From Deltaproteobacteria bacterium (GTDB lineage Bacteria; Desulfobacterota; Syntrophia; Syntrophales; Fen-1087): 8,493 nucleotides of DNA. The stretch is from positions 1 to 8,493 of the forward strand of contig JAPLJM010000385.1 of the NCBI GenBank assembly GCA_026388595.1, read 5' to 3'. Shown one piece after another: positions 1-6,534 of the stretch (within the stretch, counting starts at the first letter, position 1; every line of letters starts with the position of its first letter). A model generated the notes under the pieces. The model saw only the letters and a list, made by a program, of their open reading frames with translations. It made no database searches and was not told the DNA's origin. A program made the translations under genes and the position numbers.

Positions 1-153
1 GTGGCCGCCGGCAAAGCCGATGAGCGGTTCCGACCAGGCGGGCTCAGGCGCTTCCCACTGAAGAGAATTTTCCGGGGACTGCCTGATAAACGTCTTGATG
101 ATGTCTCCTATCCAGACGGCCTTCTCTTCACTCCTGCCTTGGTGATCGGTCAT
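1..153 (-). CDS. N-terminus of an iron-sulfur protein resembling epoxyqueuosine reductase (partial)
   Basis: The 51 codons from an ATG at 153 down to base 1 are open, and the gene runs off the left edge. A ribosome-binding sequence (GGGAGGAG, complement of 162-169) lies 8 bases before the ATG. The visible protein starts MTDHQGRSEEKAVW and contains APEPAWSEPLIGFAGG at its end. From memory, the pattern PAW/F-x-EPLVGFASG is found near the N-terminus of deltaproteobacterial 4Fe-4S proteins annotated as epoxyqueuosine reductase-like (QueG-related). No cysteine cluster lies inside the visible part, so the family call rests on this short motif alone. It is divergently transcribed from the arsR group and has its own promoter-like sequence. 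The existence of the gene is fairly sure; the product is tentative. Confidence 0.5.
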   Translation of the reverse strand, partial: MTDHQGRSEEKAVWIGDIIKTFIRQSPENSLQWEAPEPAWSEPLIGFAGGH

Positions 154-188
154 TTGTACGGCTCCTCCCATTTTGAAAAATCCCGGTA

Positions 189-218
189 AAAGTACACCTT
201 CCTCTCAGGGACTGTCAA
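189..218 (-). promoter_or_regulatory. Putative sigma-70 promoter of the left-edge iron-sulfur gene
   Basis: On the minus strand a perfect TTGACA (complement of 213-218) is followed after 18 bases by TACTTT (complement of 189-194). The predicted start of transcription is near 182, which gives a leader of about 30 bases before the ATG at 153. The -35 is ideal and the -10 is mediocre. Confidence 0.4.
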
Positions 219-328
219 TGAAATAAATGGCTTAATAACAGCCTTTGAATGCCTTCCTGCCCAGAGGCCTGCCACCAGCGACGTTGCTGTGTTTCTTTGA
301 ATCGCAACCGTCTAAAGTTCTTTTCCCC

Positions 329-355
329 TTGACAAGATCTGATAAAATCTATATT
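329..355 (+). promoter_or_regulatory. Putative promoter of the arsR-family gene
   Basis: TTGACA at 329-334 is followed after a short 15-base spacer by TATATT at 350-355. The short spacer is compatible with a promoter tuned for repression, but shifting the -10 by a base or two would lengthen it. The start codon is at 386. The -10 falls inside the inverted repeat at 350-371. Confidence 0.45.
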
Positions 356-371
356 GCTAGAAGTGAATATA
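350..371. promoter_or_regulatory. Probable ArsR-type operator (inverted repeat over the -10)
   Basis: TATATT (350-355) and AATATA (366-371) are exact inverted repeats separated by 10 bases, ending 14 bases before the arsR start codon. ArsR/SmtB-family repressors classically bind AT-rich inverted repeats that overlap their own promoter. Here the repeat overlaps the -10 and runs up to the ribosome-binding site. The assignment to the adjacent regulator is by position and is inference. Confidence 0.45.
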
Positions 372-385
372 TTAAGGAGGCAACG

Positions 386-733
386 ATGAATGATTTCATC
401 CGTGTGATGAAAGCCCTTTCCGATCCCAATCGCTTGAAGCTGCTCAAGATTCTTCAAGAGCGGGTCCTGTGCGTCTGTGAAATCCAAGCCGCCCTGGGAA
501 TTGCCCAACCAACAGTCTCCAAGCACCTCAAGGTCCTTGAGGATGCGGGGCTTGTCGGCAGAAGGAAAGATGGTCTCTGGGTCAATTATAATCTGGCCGA
601 CGGCAGCAGCAACCCCTATGCAGCCACCCTCCTGGGGAATCTGAAACACTGGCTTAAGGATGATGCAGAGATCCGGAGCCTGGTGGAAAAAATTCCGGGC
701 ATTCACCGGGATGAAATATGTGGAAAGTTGTGA
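386..733 (+). CDS. ArsR/SmtB-family metalloregulator with CVC motif
   Basis: A 115-residue winged helix-turn-helix repressor that most likely releases DNA on binding thiophilic metal or metalloid ions. The order is typical of the family: FIRVMKALSDPNRLKLLKIL (4-23), the metal-site segment RVLCVCEIQ with C29 and C31, then the recognition helix QPTVSKHLKVLEDAGLV (41-57) and the wing RRKDGLWVNYNL (59-70). The CVC motif resembles the ELCVCDLC site of classical arsenic-sensing ArsR, but the third cysteine three residues on is Gln34. The only other cysteine is C112 near the C-terminus. ATG 386 is chosen because AAGGAGG (374-380) lies 5 bases upstream and homology begins there; an upstream in-frame extension to 245 has no family similarity. 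It is first in a same-strand group with a thioredoxin-fold protein and a metal efflux carrier, and likely autoregulates through the inverted repeat at 350-371. Family sure; inducer uncertain. Confidence 0.93.
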   Translation: MNDFIRVMKALSDPNRLKLLKILQERVLCVCEIQAALGIAQPTVSKHLKVLEDAGLVGRRKDGLWVNYNLADGSSNPYAATLLGNLKHWLKDDAEIRSLVEKIPGIHRDEICGKL

Positions 734-820
734 CCGGTCGCGACATATCGCCGGGTGGAAATACGGTCCATTGAGACAGAATGAGGATCAACCAATCCGC
801 AGCAGGGAGGGGGGCAAAAT

Positions 821-1054
821 ATGGACATCAAAATTTTAGGCCCGGGATGCGCAAAATGCCATCAGGTGGGAAAGCTGGTCAAGGAGGCCGTTGCCGAAAC
901 AGGCGCCGACGCTAAAATCGAGCATGTTACGGACTTCAAAGAGATTGCCGCATACGGCGTCTTCACGACGCCGTCGGTCGTCGTGGACGGCAAGGTCGTT
1001 TCCGTGGGCAAAGTTCCCCGGAAGGAAGAGGTCGAGGGCTGGTTGAAAAAATAA
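821..1054 (+). CDS. Small thioredoxin-fold protein (redox-active disulfide protein 2 family)
   Basis: A 77-residue cytoplasmic protein of the thioredoxin/glutaredoxin-like mini-family. Beta strand MDIKILG is followed by the active-site motif PGCAKC (C10, C13), a helix (16-27), and the conserved cis-proline segment FTTPSVVVDGKVV with Pro51. The glycine-rich wing and C-terminal helix (EEVEGWLKK) complete the fold. It would act as a dithiol/disulfide carrier; its partner is not visible. ATG 821 is preceded by a purine-rich ribosome-binding run (AGGGAGGGGGG, 804-814). The length is normal for the family. These proteins frequently accompany ArsR-type regulators and permeases, which fits the 87-base distance from the regulator upstream. 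Function in metal or arsenic stress is inferred from neighbours only. Confidence 0.9.
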   Translation: MDIKILGPGCAKCHQVGKLVKEAVAETGADAKIEHVTDFKEIAAYGVFTTPSVVVDGKVVSVGKVPRKEEVEGWLKK

Positions 1055-1070
1055 CCTCGATTATGACGGT

Positions 1071-1110
1071 CGCCATTATTATGGTTGTCTAACTGTTTAA
1101 CGCCATTATT
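1071..1110 (+). repeat. Pair of 10-bp direct repeats, CGCCATTATT
   Basis: CGCCATTATT occurs at 1071-1080 and again at 1101-1110, exactly 30 bases apart, in the gap between the thioredoxin-fold gene and the cation efflux gene. Flanking bases do not match. The spacing of about three helical turns would place the copies on one DNA face. A regulatory role is speculative. Confidence 0.4.
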
Positions 1111-1168
1111 TGAAGCAAAGGGCGGAGGGGAAATTGACGTTTTTCCACCCGATGCATAGAGGAAATGG

Positions 1169-2074
1169 ATGAATATGGAACACAATCATAATCATGAGAA
1201 GCCGGCGTCGCTGAAAAACCTGATTTTCGCCATGGTGATCAACGGCGGGATCGTGGCCTTCGAGATGTTTTTCGGCCTGCTCATTCAGAGTATCGCCCTG
1301 ATCTCGGACGCCGTTCACAATCTGAGCGATATTTCCGCCATGATCTTCAGCTATTGGGCGGAGAAGGTTTCCCACCGTCCGGCAAACACAAGGAAGACGT
1401 ACGGCTACCACAAAATCCAGTTTATCGCTGCCTTTGTCAACAGCATCGTCCTTTCCGTGGCCATCGCTTTTATCCTCTGGGAGGCGGTCGGCCGGCTGAC
1501 GACGACGCCCGCGATCCCCGGAAAAGAGATGTTCTGGGTCGCCATGATCGCCTTTGTCGGCAATGGGGCGGCTACCCTTTTCTTGCGGAAAATATCGGCG
1601 CGGAACGTCAACATGAGAAGCGTCTGGCTTCATTCGCTTCAGGACGCCCTGTTTTCCCTCGGGGTCATCATCGGCGCCCTCCTGATCATGTTCTTCGGCT
1701 GGTCCATCATTGATCCGCTCATTTCGATCGCCATTAGTCTGTTCATCGCTCGGGAAATCTACAAGATTGTCCGGGTGACCGTCAATTCCCTGCTGGACGC
1801 CGTACCGCCGGGCATCGATTACAACGAGGTGAAAAATGACCTGCTGGCGATCGAGGCGGTGGCGAACGTCAAGGATCTCCATATCTGGCAGACCGGCGCG
1901 GAACAGACGCTGCTCTCCGCCCATATCCGGACAACGGAGAAAGCATCGGACAGCGAAACGATCATCCGTGCAGCTCAGGAGATGCTGCTGAACAAATACG
2001 GGATTAATCACACTACGCTTCAGATCCTGCCTGTTTCAGCGGGGGAGATGGAACACTGTGACCACTGCAATTGA
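1169..2074 (+). CDS. Cation diffusion facilitator (CDF) transporter, zinc type
   Basis: A 301-residue inner-membrane divalent cation/proton antiporter, most likely exporting Zn(II) and perhaps Cd or Co. Six hydrophobic segments can be seen at about 16-39, 42-64, 83-105, 121-140, 158-178 and 180-199. The transport site is the HxxxD pair H50-D54 (HNLSD) in TM2 and H155-D159 (HSLQD) in TM5, the pattern of zinc-selective members. The loop TYGYHKIQFIAAFVNS is a CDF signature. A cytoplasmic ferredoxin-like domain follows (about 205-290, with VKDLHIW). Both ends are metal-rich: HNHNHE at 5-10 and CDHC at 297-300. ATG 1169 has AGAGGA 5 bases upstream; ATG 1175 is less well spaced. Length is normal for ZitB/CzcD-like proteins. 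It follows the regulator and thioredoxin-fold genes at 114 bases, so membership in the same regulon is likely but not proven. Confidence 0.95.
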   Translation: MNMEHNHNHEKPASLKNLIFAMVINGGIVAFEMFFGLLIQSIALISDAVHNLSDISAMIFSYWAEKVSHRPANTRKTYGYHKIQFIAAFVNSIVLSVAIAFILWEAVGRLTTTPAIPGKEMFWVAMIAFVGNGAATLFLRKISARNVNMRSVWLHSLQDALFSLGVIIGALLIMFFGWSIIDPLISIAISLFIAREIYKIVRVTVNSLLDAVPPGIDYNEVKNDLLAIEAVANVKDLHIWQTGAEQTLLSAHIRTTEKASDSETIIRAAQEMLLNKYGINHTTLQILPVSAGEMEHCDHCN

Positions 2075-2100
2075 TGGTAAAAAGAACAAATCTGCCCCTC

Positions 2101-2262
2101 CATTATCCTTCCACCAAAGAAGAAAAAGAGGTGGATTTAGCTGTTTGAAAAGATGAGCAGATTGTCCGCATGATCGAGGTTAAATACGCCGTGGAGGTTC
2201 TCAGGACTTGGTTTGTTAACATGGCACTCCCTGAACCGTTCGGACCGGCGACCACAAAGTGA
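2101..2262 (+). pseudogene. Decayed C-terminal fragment of a DUF4143-type AAA ATPase
   Basis: In the frame beginning at 2101 the plus strand reads HYPSTKEEKEVDLAV, an in-frame TGA at 2146-2148, then KDEQIVRMIEVKYA. Ignoring the stop, this closely follows the pattern of the C-terminal nuclease-like segment of DUF4143 ATPases (YYRTK..KEVDFV..KDG....LIEVKYS), as I remember it. No start codon, ATPase domain or plausible remaining C-terminus is present. The frame closes at TGA 2260-2262 after residues with no family resemblance. It sits in the convergent gap between the CDF gene and the radical SAM gene, where a broken insertion would be tolerated. The match covers about 30 residues, so the call is moderate. 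Confidence 0.55.
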
Positions 2263-2295
2263 CCTAAGCGGCACGGAAAACCATACGCCAAACAT

Positions 2296-3612
2296 TCACT
2301 TCAGACAATTAAAGATGTCCATACACCAGAGGCAAACGCCGCAAGGTTCGGCATTTACATAGCAATCCTGTTCGAAGTCTCCTCCCTGAACATAGTCGCA
2401 CAGGGCGAAGCTGCAATTGAAGCAGAACGGATAATCGTAGCGCAGGACGTTTCGCCGGAAGGAGACATAGGCCGGATCATTCCAGATCTCCAGGATGCCT
2501 CGTTCCGCGAGATTGCCGAAAACTCTGGGCTTGACAACCTTCTCCATGCCGTTGATGAAACAATGGCAGTGATGCCACAGGAAGTAGCAGGGATGGACAT
2601 TTCCGTCCCACGAGACGAAAAGCGAACCCTCCTCAACGAACTCACACCGGCGGGCGCTCCGGGGGACGGCTTCCGGAAGCCTGAGTTGGATGCCTGCGCG
2701 GGAAGCCGTCTCTCTTGCGGCGGCAAAGGCCTCCTCCGCTTTTTCCGTCCAGCCGTGATCCATGGAAAAGAGCTTCTGCAGATTAAGAGTCACCCCTTGT
2801 TGTGACGCCTCGGCGATCATCCTGTCAACAAGGCTCATAATCCTTGTGTCGTCGGCGCTCCGGGAATATTTCATATAGACGTCAAAGTAGCGTCTGATAT
2901 CGCCCCCTTCCTCCTCGCCGATCTTTACGTACTTGTGCAGGATAGCCACGGAGGCATCCAGGTTGGCGTCGTAAACCGCCAGGTCAACCAGGTCCCGGTG
3001 ATATGGAAAGAGCTGGGTGACGATGGCGAAGTCCGCGCCATGTGAGGCCGCCCAGCGGATGGTATCGGAAAGCTCCCCGATGTTGTCGCGCCGTAAAACG
3101 AACTCCACGCCTATTTCCAGGGGTGTTTTACCTGTTTTTTTTGCGGCGCGGAAAACCTCCAGGGCATGCTCGACATCGGCAATCTCTTCCCCTGTGCGGA
3201 TGTTGCGGAAGGCCTCCGGGGAGACGGCGTCCACGGAGATACAGATACGATCCAGTCCTGCCTCCACGAGGCGGCGTGCACGCGGAGAGTCAATGAGCAG
3301 TCCGTTGGATTGAAATCCCACCCAGCCGCTTCCGTTCATCTTCTCCTTGCTGATCCGGATGAACTCCTCCAGGCCGGGATGAAGAAGGGGTTCGCCGATG
3401 CCGTTGAGCACAACCGCCTCGATGGCGGGCATCGCCGGAAGGAGGCGCTGGAAAGTTTCGGCGGACAGATCCCCCTCATGGAATTCTTCATCACCGCGCT
3501 GCTTGAGGCACATGGGGCACTTGAGGTTGCAGCGTGTGGTTGTTTCCACAAAGAGCTTGGTGGGGTGTGGTCTCAGTGCGGGGAGCCTGTCTGTCGCCGG
3601 GGATGTTCTCAT
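2296..3612 (-). CDS. Radical SAM/SPASM protein, probable tungsten-cofactor oxidoreductase maturase
   Basis: A 438-residue radical SAM enzyme likely to modify or assemble the cofactor site of the AOR-family enzyme in the same operon. The SAM cluster motif CNLKCPMC gives C28, C32 and C35 (CxxxCxxC). NGIGEP (70-75) is the SAM-binding GGEP-like motif, and FQSNGLL and ICISVDAV mark later barrel strands. The C-terminal third is a SPASM-like region with twelve cysteines: C323, C342, C349, C351, C397, C400, C405, C417, C424, C427, C430 and C436. It includes the SPASM hallmark VSWDGNVHPC and a terminal CGVCLWC, enough for two auxiliary Fe-S clusters. The architecture and neighbours match the family I know as tungsten cofactor oxidoreductase radical SAM maturase; its exact reaction is not established to my knowledge. 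ATG 3612 is used. A TTG at 3621, overlapping the previous stop by 4 bases, is an alternative. No clear ribosome-binding site is seen, so translational coupling is likely. Confidence 0.85.
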   Translation of the reverse strand: MRTSPATDRLPALRPHPTKLFVETTTRCNLKCPMCLKQRGDEEFHEGDLSAETFQRLLPAMPAIEAVVLNGIGEPLLHPGLEEFIRISKEKMNGSGWVGFQSNGLLIDSPRARRLVEAGLDRICISVDAVSPEAFRNIRTGEEIADVEHALEVFRAAKKTGKTPLEIGVEFVLRRDNIGELSDTIRWAASHGADFAIVTQLFPYHRDLVDLAVYDANLDASVAILHKYVKIGEEEGGDIRRYFDVYMKYSRSADDTRIMSLVDRMIAEASQQGVTLNLQKLFSMDHGWTEKAEEAFAAARETASRAGIQLRLPEAVPRSARRCEFVEEGSLFVSWDGNVHPCYFLWHHCHCFINGMEKVVKPRVFGNLAERGILEIWNDPAYVSFRRNVLRYDYPFCFNCSFALCDYVQGGDFEQDCYVNAEPCGVCLWCMDIFNCLK

Positions 3613-3617
3613 AACCG

Positions 3618-4436
3618 TCAAAACACCATTTTGCAGATTTCCATGTCGAGCAGGTTGATGGACAACATCTTCCTTCGGAGCGACGCGTCCTCGCCGAGCA
3701 GGATCTTGATCACCTCGGCCACTTCCAGGCTGGCAACAACGGGGACGACAAAGGCGAGATTTCCCAGCTCCTTTTCGATGCCTTTGGTGTCATGGCACCT
3801 TGCATAGATCCGATCCAGTGTGCCGTCTCCCGGAAATTCCGTGACCACCTGGCCGTACCAGCCGCCGACGCCGCCATGGACGAGAGGAATACCACAGATC
3901 CGGCAGGCATGGGCCAGATCGAGCCGCCGGGGGATGCTATCCAGAGCGTCTGCTGCGACCTGGGTTTTCTCCAGGAGTTCGCGGCCATTGTCCCTGCTCA
4001 GGGCTTTTTGCACCGGCGTGACGGCGACGGCGGGATTCACCTCTTTCACCCGGTTCGCGGCGCATTCCACCTTGGCCTGTCCCAGGTTGCCCGGGGTTGC
4101 GTATAACTGTCGGTTGAGATTGTGCTCTTCAAAAAGATCGGGGTCGATCACTGTGATCCTGCCCACGCCGATCCGGGCCAGTTCCTCAACGATATAGCAT
4201 CCCAGGCCTCCGCAGCCGACCACGGCCACCGAGCTTTGGAATAAAGTCAGTTGCTGTTCGCAGGTCAGGGTGTTCCGGTTTCTGGCATAGCGGGCAGGCA
4301 GAAGCTGGAGTTCCAGGATGGCCTCTTCCACCTCCGGGAATGTCATATCGAAGAGCCGGGCTGCCGCCTGCTGTACGGGGAGGGTCACCATATCGTCTTG
4401 CGCATGGGTACGGAGGTAGTCACGGAGGTTTTCCAT
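3618..4436 (-). CDS. ThiF/MoeB/HesA-family E1-like adenylyltransferase
   Basis: A 272-residue ubiquitin-activating-type enzyme expected to adenylate the C-terminal glycine of the MoaD-like carrier encoded immediately upstream, for sulfur transfer into the pterin dithiolene. After an N-terminal region of about 48 residues comes ARYARN, the nucleotide loop VVGCGGLG (G74-G79), VIDPD with D98, the arginine-finger segment NLNRQ (R109), K122 and the DALDS loop (D163-D166). HGGVGGWYGQV (188-198) and the helix VASLEVAEVIKILLG (234-248) follow. The two CxxC zinc motifs of typical MoeB are absent; C178 and C181 form a CxxC but lie before the usual position. C214 is in the region where a catalytic cysteine could sit. 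ATG 4436 starts one base after the MoaD stop, and the ribosome-binding purines lie inside the MoaD glycine codons, so the two are probably translationally coupled. Family sure; pairing with this MoaD is inferred. Confidence 0.92.
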   Translation of the reverse strand: MENLRDYLRTHAQDDMVTLPVQQAAARLFDMTFPEVEEAILELQLLPARYARNRNTLTCEQQLTLFQSSVAVVGCGGLGCYIVEELARIGVGRITVIDPDLFEEHNLNRQLYATPGNLGQAKVECAANRVKEVNPAVAVTPVQKALSRDNGRELLEKTQVAADALDSIPRRLDLAHACRICGIPLVHGGVGGWYGQVVTEFPGDGTLDRIYARCHDTKGIEKELGNLAFVVPVVASLEVAEVIKILLGEDASLRRKMLSINLLDMEICKMVF

Positions 4437-4437
4437 T

Positions 4438-4662
4438 TCATCCCCCTCCCACGGGCGGGAAGACGGCCAGGGTATCACCCTCATTCAGGATGGTTGCTGG
4501 ATCGGCATGACGACTGTTGATGAAGAGGATCGCCGCTTCCCCTTCCGTAATGTCCAGGCCGGCAAGCACGTCCCGAACGCTTTGTCCTGGATTGTATTCC
4601 CGTTTTTCGATGGCGAAACGGTCTTTTCGTAAAGAGGCAAAGAGTTTTACAGTAATTTTCAT
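4438..4662 (-). CDS. MoaD/ThiS-family sulfur carrier protein
   Basis: A 74-residue ubiquitin-fold protein that would carry thiocarboxylate sulfur for molybdopterin/tungstopterin dithiolene formation. It begins MKITVKLFASLRK, typical of MoaD, includes the strand ILFINSRHADPATIL and the NEGDTLAVFPPV segment (60-71), and ends in GGG, which supplies the required terminal GG. ATG 4662 is chosen because family similarity starts there. A GTG at 4737 in the same frame would add 25 residues without resemblance. No good Shine-Dalgarno sequence precedes 4662. It lies 131 bases after the AOR gene and one base before the E1-like gene. A dedicated MoaD and E1 beside an AOR gene suggests a specialised pterin supply, in addition to whatever general moa genes exist elsewhere. 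Confidence 0.92.
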   Translation of the reverse strand: MKITVKLFASLRKDRFAIEKREYNPGQSVRDVLAGLDITEGEAAILFINSRHADPATILNEGDTLAVFPPVGGG

Positions 4663-4709
4663 AAAGGTTTTATCTTCGGTCTTTTGCCTGCGATGAAAGA
4701 AATGGCTTA

Positions 4710-4723
4710 CGCCGGGTCCGGCG
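4710..4723 (-). other. Small GC-rich hairpin between the AOR and MoaD genes
   Basis: CGCCG-GACC-CGGCG on the minus strand can form a 5-bp stem with a 4-base loop in the 131-base gap between the AOR stop and the MoaD start. No T-run follows, so it is not an intrinsic terminator. It might slow exonucleases or adjust the ratio of enzyme to maturation proteins. This is a weak feature. Confidence 0.25.
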
Positions 4724-4793
4724 AGGGTTTCGCTCACGGTGGTGATGCGAACCCTCCCGGTTGACGGATTATGCTTCTATGGCAAGCTGACAT

Positions 4794-6530
4794 TTACCAG
4801 TCAAACAGCTTGTCCATCTCCTCATCCTTGACCATGAAGGTGATGTTATGGGGAGCGACGGGTTCGGTGTAAAAGTAGCGCGGCAGGCGGTCATGCTCCT
4901 TTGTGAACCCGGCTTTCTTATTGAACTCACGCTCCACCGTCAGAACTTTCTTGCCCAGGTCCGTAACGCTGCCCGCGTTCAGCTCCAGGCCGTAGAATGA
5001 ATTCAGAAGGTCGATGAGCGCCTGGAAGGTCTCCGGCTGATCCAGAACGGCAAAGGCGATGAACAGACACATCCCCGTGGAGTCGATGGCGGCGGTGGCA
5101 ATCTGCAGGTTTCGGGAGAGTTCCACCTGGCCTTCGGGCTTGAGGGGATCGACATACCCGCCGCTCTTCAGGATGTTGGTCGCGATGCTGTAGCCGGCCG
5201 TGTGATCTCCGCCCATGGGACTCGTGGCATAGGTGACACCGATACCCTGTACCGCTCTCGGGTCATAGGCAGGCAGCGCCTGTCCTTTCACAACGGGAAC
5301 ATTTTCCACCCCGAAGACCCTGCCCGTAATCGCGGCGCCGCTTCCAAGGATTCTTCCCAGCGGGGTTCCCTTGCCGACTTCCTTGACCAGGTTGATGGCG
5401 GCCTCGGCGTCCCCGAATTTGGCAACGCCGGCTTGCATGGCGAGTCCGATTGCTACCCCCATGTCAATGGTGTCAACACCGTAATTGTCGTCCAGGAAAT
5501 CGAGCATTGCAATGGCATCGGGGTCGTCGATGCCGCAATGGGCGCCGTGGGCCCAGACCGTCTCATACTCGGGCTGCTTGGTGAGGAACTTGCCGTTCTT
5601 GTCATTGAAGATTCCGGAGCAGCGAATGACGCAGCCCCGATGACAGTGGTGAGTCGGGTTGCCGCCCCGCTGCGTCTCCAGTTCGGCAAACGTCTCACCG
5701 CTGATTTTGGAGGCGCCCGGGAACTGTCCGTCCTTGAAGTTGTAAGCAGGATAGGCCCCGGCCTCATTGACGATATTGGTCAACACGTTGGTGCCGTATG
5801 CCGGAAGGGCCTGGCCGGTTACGGGGTGGCTGGAAAGACCCGCCACGAATATCTTGTTGGCGGCTCGGAATTTTTCCAGGTCCTTGGGCGGGCGGGCCTT
5901 GAGACCTGTGTCATCGAGGACGATGACCTTGACGCCTTTTGCCCCCATGACCGCCCCGACGCCTCCGCGCCCGGCATGGCGGGTGGGTCTCAATTCCGGG
6001 TCCGTACAGGCGATCGAAGCAGCGGAAAGTTTCATCTCTCCGGCGGGACCGATGGAGATGCAGGCGATCTTATCGCCGTATTGTTCCTTCATTTTGTCGA
6101 TGAGGTCATAATTGGGAAGCATCCGCAGGCTTGCGGCCGCCTCAATCTTGACACCATCCTTGTTAATGAAGACTTTGTAAAGGCTATCACCCGGGGGCTT
6201 GCCCTCCAGAACGATGGCCGCGTAACCCAGCCTTGCCAGTACCTGCGCCGCCTGCCCTCCTGAATTGGATTCCTTGATGCCGCCGGTGAGGGGGCTCTTG
6301 CAGCCGATGGAGATGCGTCCCGACATGGCGGCACCCGTTCCCGAAAGGAGCCCGGGGGAAATAACCAGCTTGTTTTCCGCCCCGAGAGGATGACATAAAG
6401 GCGGCACCTCACCGGCCACGATCGATGATGTCAACGCCCTTCCCCCCAGACCGGAATAGGCGTCGAGACCTGTCTCCTTCGCTTTGGGACCACCCTCGGC
6501 CCCCATATCGATCCTGAGAATCTTGTCCAT
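4794..6530 (-). CDS. AOR-family tungsten-containing aldehyde:ferredoxin oxidoreductase
   Basis: A 578-residue cytoplasmic oxidoreductase expected to hold a bis-tungstopterin and one [4Fe-4S] cluster and to interconvert aldehydes and carboxylic acids with ferredoxin. The N-terminal AOR domain shows GGRALTS (29-35), NKLVISPGLLSGTGAAMSGR (53-72), GCKSPLTGG and RHAGRGGVGAVMGAKGVK (184-201), all conserved pterin-binding landmarks. Cluster ligands are C296, C300 and C304 (CHRGCVIRC) plus C488 in the DSTGMC motif (D483-C488), the second pterin-binding DxxGx(C/D) signature. ATSPMGGDH (435-443) is also typical. Length is close to the usual 600. ATG 6530 follows GGAGG by 5 bases; GTG 6536 lies inside that site and is rejected. 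It is first in an operon with MoaD, E1-like and radical SAM genes. Tungsten over molybdenum, and the substrate, are inferred from the family. Confidence 0.96.
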   Translation of the reverse strand: MDKILRIDMGAEGGPKAKETGLDAYSGLGGRALTSSIVAGEVPPLCHPLGAENKLVISPGLLSGTGAAMSGRISIGCKSPLTGGIKESNSGGQAAQVLARLGYAAIVLEGKPPGDSLYKVFINKDGVKIEAAASLRMLPNYDLIDKMKEQYGDKIACISIGPAGEMKLSAASIACTDPELRPTRHAGRGGVGAVMGAKGVKVIVLDDTGLKARPPKDLEKFRAANKIFVAGLSSHPVTGQALPAYGTNVLTNIVNEAGAYPAYNFKDGQFPGASKISGETFAELETQRGGNPTHHCHRGCVIRCSGIFNDKNGKFLTKQPEYETVWAHGAHCGIDDPDAIAMLDFLDDNYGVDTIDMGVAIGLAMQAGVAKFGDAEAAINLVKEVGKGTPLGRILGSGAAITGRVFGVENVPVVKGQALPAYDPRAVQGIGVTYATSPMGGDHTAGYSIATNILKSGGYVDPLKPEGQVELSRNLQIATAAIDSTGMCLFIAFAVLDQPETFQALIDLLNSFYGLELNAGSVTDLGKKVLTVEREFNKKAGFTKEHDRLPRYFYTEPVAPHNITFMVKDEEMDKLFDW

Positions 6531-6534
6531 AGTC

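Noticed and set aside
215..706. A 163-codon minus-strand frame over the arsR gene
   Set aside because: It is a shadow of the winged-helix regulator, with no family resemblance.
734..765. A possible terminator after the arsR gene
   Set aside because: Only a 4-bp GCGA/TCGC stem can form and no T-run follows.
1106..2011. A 301-codon minus-strand frame antisense to the CDF gene
   Set aside because: Its charged, low-quality translation resembles no family, while the sense strand encodes an intact CDF transporter.
2103..2291. A 62-codon minus-strand frame in the convergent gap
   Set aside because: The informative content is on the plus strand (the DUF4143 relic); the minus translation has no similarity and no ribosome-binding site.
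3166..3807. A 213-codon plus-strand frame across the radical SAM/E1 junction
   Set aside because: It spans two real genes on the other strand and has no protein-family signal.
4663..4737. A GTG-initiated 25-residue N-terminal extension of the MoaD-like protein
   Set aside because: MoaD proteins begin at the strand MKITVKLFASL, and the extension has no family similarity.
5202..6263. A 353-codon plus-strand frame antisense to the AOR gene
   Set aside because: It overlaps conserved AOR motifs, has no family resemblance and no ribosome-binding site.
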